From positions 1 to 7,283 of the forward strand of contig JAFGOJ010000333.1 of the NCBI GenBank assembly GCA_016926575.1: a DNA stretch of 7,283 nt, written 5' to 3'. This DNA comes from Anaerolineae bacterium. Its GTDB lineage: Bacteria > Chloroflexota > Anaerolineae > B4-G1 > DUEL01. Below, in pieces: positions 5,171 through 7,283 of the stretch. The notes beneath the pieces were generated by a model. It did no database searches. It saw only the letters and a list, made by a program, of their open reading frames with translations, and was not told where the DNA came from. The stretch's first letter is position 1, and each line of letters begins with the position of its first letter. Both the position numbers and the translations under genes were made by a program.

Positions 5171-6562
5171 ATGGCAACACAGGACGATCTAATGAGACGC
5201 ATCGATGAGCTAGAAAAGGCGCTTGGAGAGAGTGAACGGCGCTACCAGTCCTTCGTCGAAAACCACCCCTACGGCATCCACGAGAACGCTCCCGACGGCA
5301 CGATCACCTACGTCAACCAAGCCTACTGCAACATTTTCGAGTTCGATAGCCCTGATCAAGTCGTCGGGACGAAAATCTGGGACCTGATGCCGACAGAGGA
5401 GGCAAAAGAATGGCTGCGCCAACACTTGTCCCATCTGGTAAACGACCAACCCGAGCCCGCGACCGATGTAAACCCCGGCGCAACCGTTAAGGGCAAACCT
5501 ATCGTCGTGAGAATCGATTGGGATTACCTGCGGGACGCGGATGGCAATATCACCGGCTTCATCAACGTCACCGCAGATGTCACCACCCAGAAGCGGGCGG
5601 AGGCGTTCCTGCAAGAGCAGAGTAAAACCCTGGGAGACCTGGCGAAAAGCGAGGTCGTTTCCAGCGGCGAGTTGAAACCTGCCTTGGGGGAAGTGACGGA
5701 AGCCTCTGCACGCACGTTGAATGTCCAGCGCTCCAGCGTGTGGTTGTACGACGAGCAGCAGACCAAAATCACGTGCGCCGATCTGTACGAAGCGGGCAAG
5801 GGTCATTCGGAAGGCATCGAGCTGATCGCAGCAGATTATCCGGGCTACTTCGCAGCATTGAAAGACAAACGCATCATCACCGCTAACGACGCGCACACGC
5901 ATCCGTCCACCAAGGAATTTTCAGAAAGCTACCTCTCGCCGCTCGGCATTTCGTCGATGCTAGACGCCCCCATTTGGCAAGCGGGGAAGATGGTGGGCGT
6001 CGTGTGCAACGAGCACGTGGGACCGGCGCGGAAGTGGACGTTGGAAGAGCAAGGGTTCGCCACATCTATCGCAGACTTCGTATCCTCGGCGATCAGCGCG
6101 CAGCAGCGCAGACAAGAGGCTGCCGAACGCGCGCGCTTGCAGCAGGAGGTCATCGAAGCCCAGCAACGCACCCTGGAGGAGCTCTCTACCCCCGTCATCC
6201 CGATCATGGATCGCATCCTGGTTATGCCCCTGATCGGCAGCATCGACTCGCTGCGCGCCAAGGACATCACCCGCGCCCTGCTGCGCGGCATCCGCGAACA
6301 GCGCGCCAAGGTGGTGATCCTCGACGTCACCGGCGTGCCCATCGTCGACAGCGGCGTGGCGAACCACCTCAACAAGACCATCCAGGCGGCCCGCCTCAAG
6401 GGCGCGCGCACCATCGTCACCGGCATCTCCGACGCCGTGGCCGAGACCATCGTCGATCTGGGCATCGACTGGAGCGCTATCGAAACCCTCAGCGATTTGC
6501 AGACCGGCCTGCTCGCCGCGCTCGACAGCGTCGGTATCGTCCTGGCACGCAAAAGGAGTTGA
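5171..6562 (+). CDS. rsbR: RsbR-like stressosome protein, PAS-GAF-STAS
   Basis: A 463-residue soluble sensor scaffold. A short charged helix (about 1-24) precedes a PAS domain (about 25-142, with PDGTITYVNQAYCNIF and INVTADVTTQKRAEAF). A GAF domain follows (about 150-312), with SSVWLYDEQQTKITC, AALKDKRIITANDAHTHP, LGISSMLDAPIW and MVGVVCNEHVGPARKWT. Residues 317-339 form the linker helix and about 341-451 the RsbR-type STAS domain. S360 and S394 are at the positions of the two RsbT-target threonines of Bacillus RsbRA, 34 residues apart as there. The PAS and GAF regions differ from the sensors of the preceding gene, while the linker and STAS are almost the same. The two proteins could therefore enter one mixed stressosome core with different inputs. 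What the GAF domain binds cannot be told. The stop is three bases before the rsbS start. Confidence 0.92.
   Translation: MATQDDLMRRIDELEKALGESERRYQSFVENHPYGIHENAPDGTITYVNQAYCNIFEFDSPDQVVGTKIWDLMPTEEAKEWLRQHLSHLVNDQPEPATDVNPGATVKGKPIVVRIDWDYLRDADGNITGFINVTADVTTQKRAEAFLQEQSKTLGDLAKSEVVSSGELKPALGEVTEASARTLNVQRSSVWLYDEQQTKITCADLYEAGKGHSEGIELIAADYPGYFAALKDKRIITANDAHTHPSTKEFSESYLSPLGISSMLDAPIWQAGKMVGVVCNEHVGPARKWTLEEQGFATSIADFVSSAISAQQRRQEAAERARLQQEVIEAQQRTLEELSTPVIPIMDRILVMPLIGSIDSLRAKDITRALLRGIREQRAKVVILDVTGVPIVDSGVANHLNKTIQAARLKGARTIVTGISDAVAETIVDLGIDWSAIETLSDLQTGLLAALDSVGIVLARKRS
6125..6523 (+). repeat. Direct repeat, copy 2: linker helix plus STAS coding region
   Basis: This is the second copy of the segment at 4724-5122, of equal length and in the same phase. 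Most differences are at third codon positions. The six residue changes are Ala/Thr, Arg/Lys, Val/Arg, His/Gln, Arg/Lys and Thr/Ala (copy 1/copy 2). Confidence 0.85.
6553..6558 (+). promoter_or_regulatory. Ribosome binding site of rsbS inside the end of the second rsbR
   Basis: AAGGAG lies seven bases before the ATG at 6566 and within the last codons of the preceding gene, consistent with coupled translation of the core proteins. Confidence 0.7.
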
Positions 6563-6565
6563 CGT

Positions 6566-7027
6566 ATGGAAACCGTCATTCAGAAACTGGAGGGCCTGCT
6601 GCTGGTCTCTGTGCCGCGGGACCTGATGGACGACGAGGTGCTGCTGCTGCGCCGCCAGGTGGTGCAGGACGTGCGCCGGCATCACTCCCGCTGGGTGCTG
6701 CTCGATTTTTCGTCGGTGGACATCTGCGATAGCTTCTTCGGGCGCTTCATCCAGAGCACCGCCAAAATGGCCGAACTGATGGGCGCGCGGGTGATCGTCT
6801 CTGGGCTGCAAGACGCGGTGATCGAAACGATGATCGAGTTGGGGATGACGTTGGACAACATCGAAGCGGTGCTGGATTTGGACGACGCACTGGCTTTCAG
6901 CCGGGAGAACCGCCACGATGTCATCGTGGAAGACGAAAGCGCGCCCACACCGCCGGCGCGCACAGATCTCGCGGCGCTGTGGAATGAAGTGGAACGGGAC
7001 GCTCCCGCGAAACCGATGGAGACATAG
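6566..7027 (+). CDS. rsbS: RsbS-like STAS protein, stressosome core, with C-terminal extension
   Basis: A 153-residue protein whose first ~115 residues are a single STAS domain with the features of RsbS: LLLVSVPRDLMDDEVLLLRR, LLDFSSVDICDSFFGRFI and LMGARVIVSGLQDAVIETMI. S56 in DICDSF corresponds to the serine (S59) of Bacillus subtilis RsbS that RsbT phosphorylates, and is intact. RsbS has no sensor domain and forms the stressosome core with RsbR proteins. Residues about 116-153 are an extra polar, acidic and proline-containing tail; from memory the Bacillus protein ends near residue 120. It lies three bases after the second rsbR and two bases before rsbT, the classic R-S-T order. Confidence 0.93.
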   Translation: METVIQKLEGLLLVSVPRDLMDDEVLLLRRQVVQDVRRHHSRWVLLDFSSVDICDSFFGRFIQSTAKMAELMGARVIVSGLQDAVIETMIELGMTLDNIEAVLDLDDALAFSRENRHDVIVEDESAPTPPARTDLAALWNEVERDAPAKPMET

Positions 7028-7029
7028 CT

Positions 7030-7283
7030 ATGGAAGCCCAGTTACAATCCATCGATATGGCGATCAACAGCCTGACCGACGTGGTCGTAGCCCGGCGCAA
7101 AGGGCTGAACGAAGCGCTCAAGATGGGCTTCTCTACACCCGACGCGACCAAGATTGCCGTCGTCATCTCTGAGTTGGGGCGGAATATTATGCTCTACGCC
7201 AAGAAGGGCGTCATCACGCTGTTGATCCCACAAGATGGGGAATACATCAAAATCATCGCCGAGGATCAAGGCCCCGGCATCCA
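7030..7283 (+). CDS. rsbT: RsbT-like serine kinase, truncated by the window end
   Basis: The first 84 codons of a GHKL-type serine/threonine kinase, cut by the window edge. From memory Bacillus RsbT is about 133 residues, so some 50 residues are missing. The ATP-binding N box is seen as ISELGRN (46-52, with E48 and N52), preceded by the typical DATKIAVV, and the G1 box as EDQGPGI (78-84, with D79, G81 and G83). RsbT phosphorylates RsbS and RsbR in the stressosome, then leaves to activate a partner, in Bacillus the phosphatase RsbU. The ATG lies two bases after the rsbS stop, with a GGAG ribosome site eight bases upstream (7018-7021). Conservation of both boxes argues for an active kinase. Confidence 0.92.
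   Translation, partial: MEAQLQSIDMAINSLTDVVVARRKGLNEALKMGFSTPDATKIAVVISELGRNIMLYAKKGVITLLIPQDGEYIKIIAEDQGPGI

Noticed and set aside
5960..6916. Antisense frames opposite the second rsbR and rsbS
   Set aside because: They mirror the STAS repeat and appear again opposite the first rsbR in the same form, as expected for shadows of duplicated coding sequence.

Overview
The window is a GC-rich bacterial segment holding eight genes, all on the + strand and almost without gaps between them, behind a repeat-rich leader of about 400 bases. The organism is not named by the sequence. Dense GC-biased codon use, the family of short palindromes with varying arms in the leader, and the style of the RsbR-like proteins suggest an environmental Chloroflexota (Anaerolineae/Chloroflexia-like) bacterium. 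This is inference from family resemblance, held at moderate confidence.

Layout. Positions 1-401 hold no convincing gene. There is a ~137-bp element with imperfect terminal inverted repeats (8-144), then a plain stretch, then a cluster of perfect hairpin-forming palindromes (251-366). The genes follow: a stand-alone receiver (402-836); a receiver fused to a Roadblock/LC7 (MglB-like) domain (833-1690); a CheW adaptor with an acidic tail (1718-2350); a CheR methyltransferase with a C-terminal TPR region (2347-3921); two RsbR-type stressosome proteins, PAS-PAS-STAS (3935-5152) and PAS-GAF-STAS (5171-6562); RsbS (6566-7027); and RsbT (7030 onward, cut by the window edge). Gene borders are ATGA or GTGA overlaps or gaps of 2-27 bases. 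No terminator-like hairpin separates them, so the set is most likely one transcript.

How it may work. In known stressosomes, RsbR and RsbS form a large core that holds the kinase RsbT. On stimulation RsbT phosphorylates the STAS domains, leaves the core, and activates a PP2C-type phosphatase or another partner. Here the sensor inputs are PAS and GAF domains instead of the globin-like domain of Bacillus RsbR. The same transcript carries two phospho-receivers and the chemotaxis proteins CheW and CheR, but no receptor, CheA, CheB or phosphatase within the window. The locus therefore looks like a hybrid of a chemosensory array module, a MglB/Roadblock-type regulator and a stressosome. The strongest points for follow-up are this combination, the receiver-Roadblock fusion, and the near-identical STAS modules of the two adjacent RsbR genes (about 93% identical in DNA over 399 bases, counted by hand), which sit beneath unrelated or only distantly related sensor domains.
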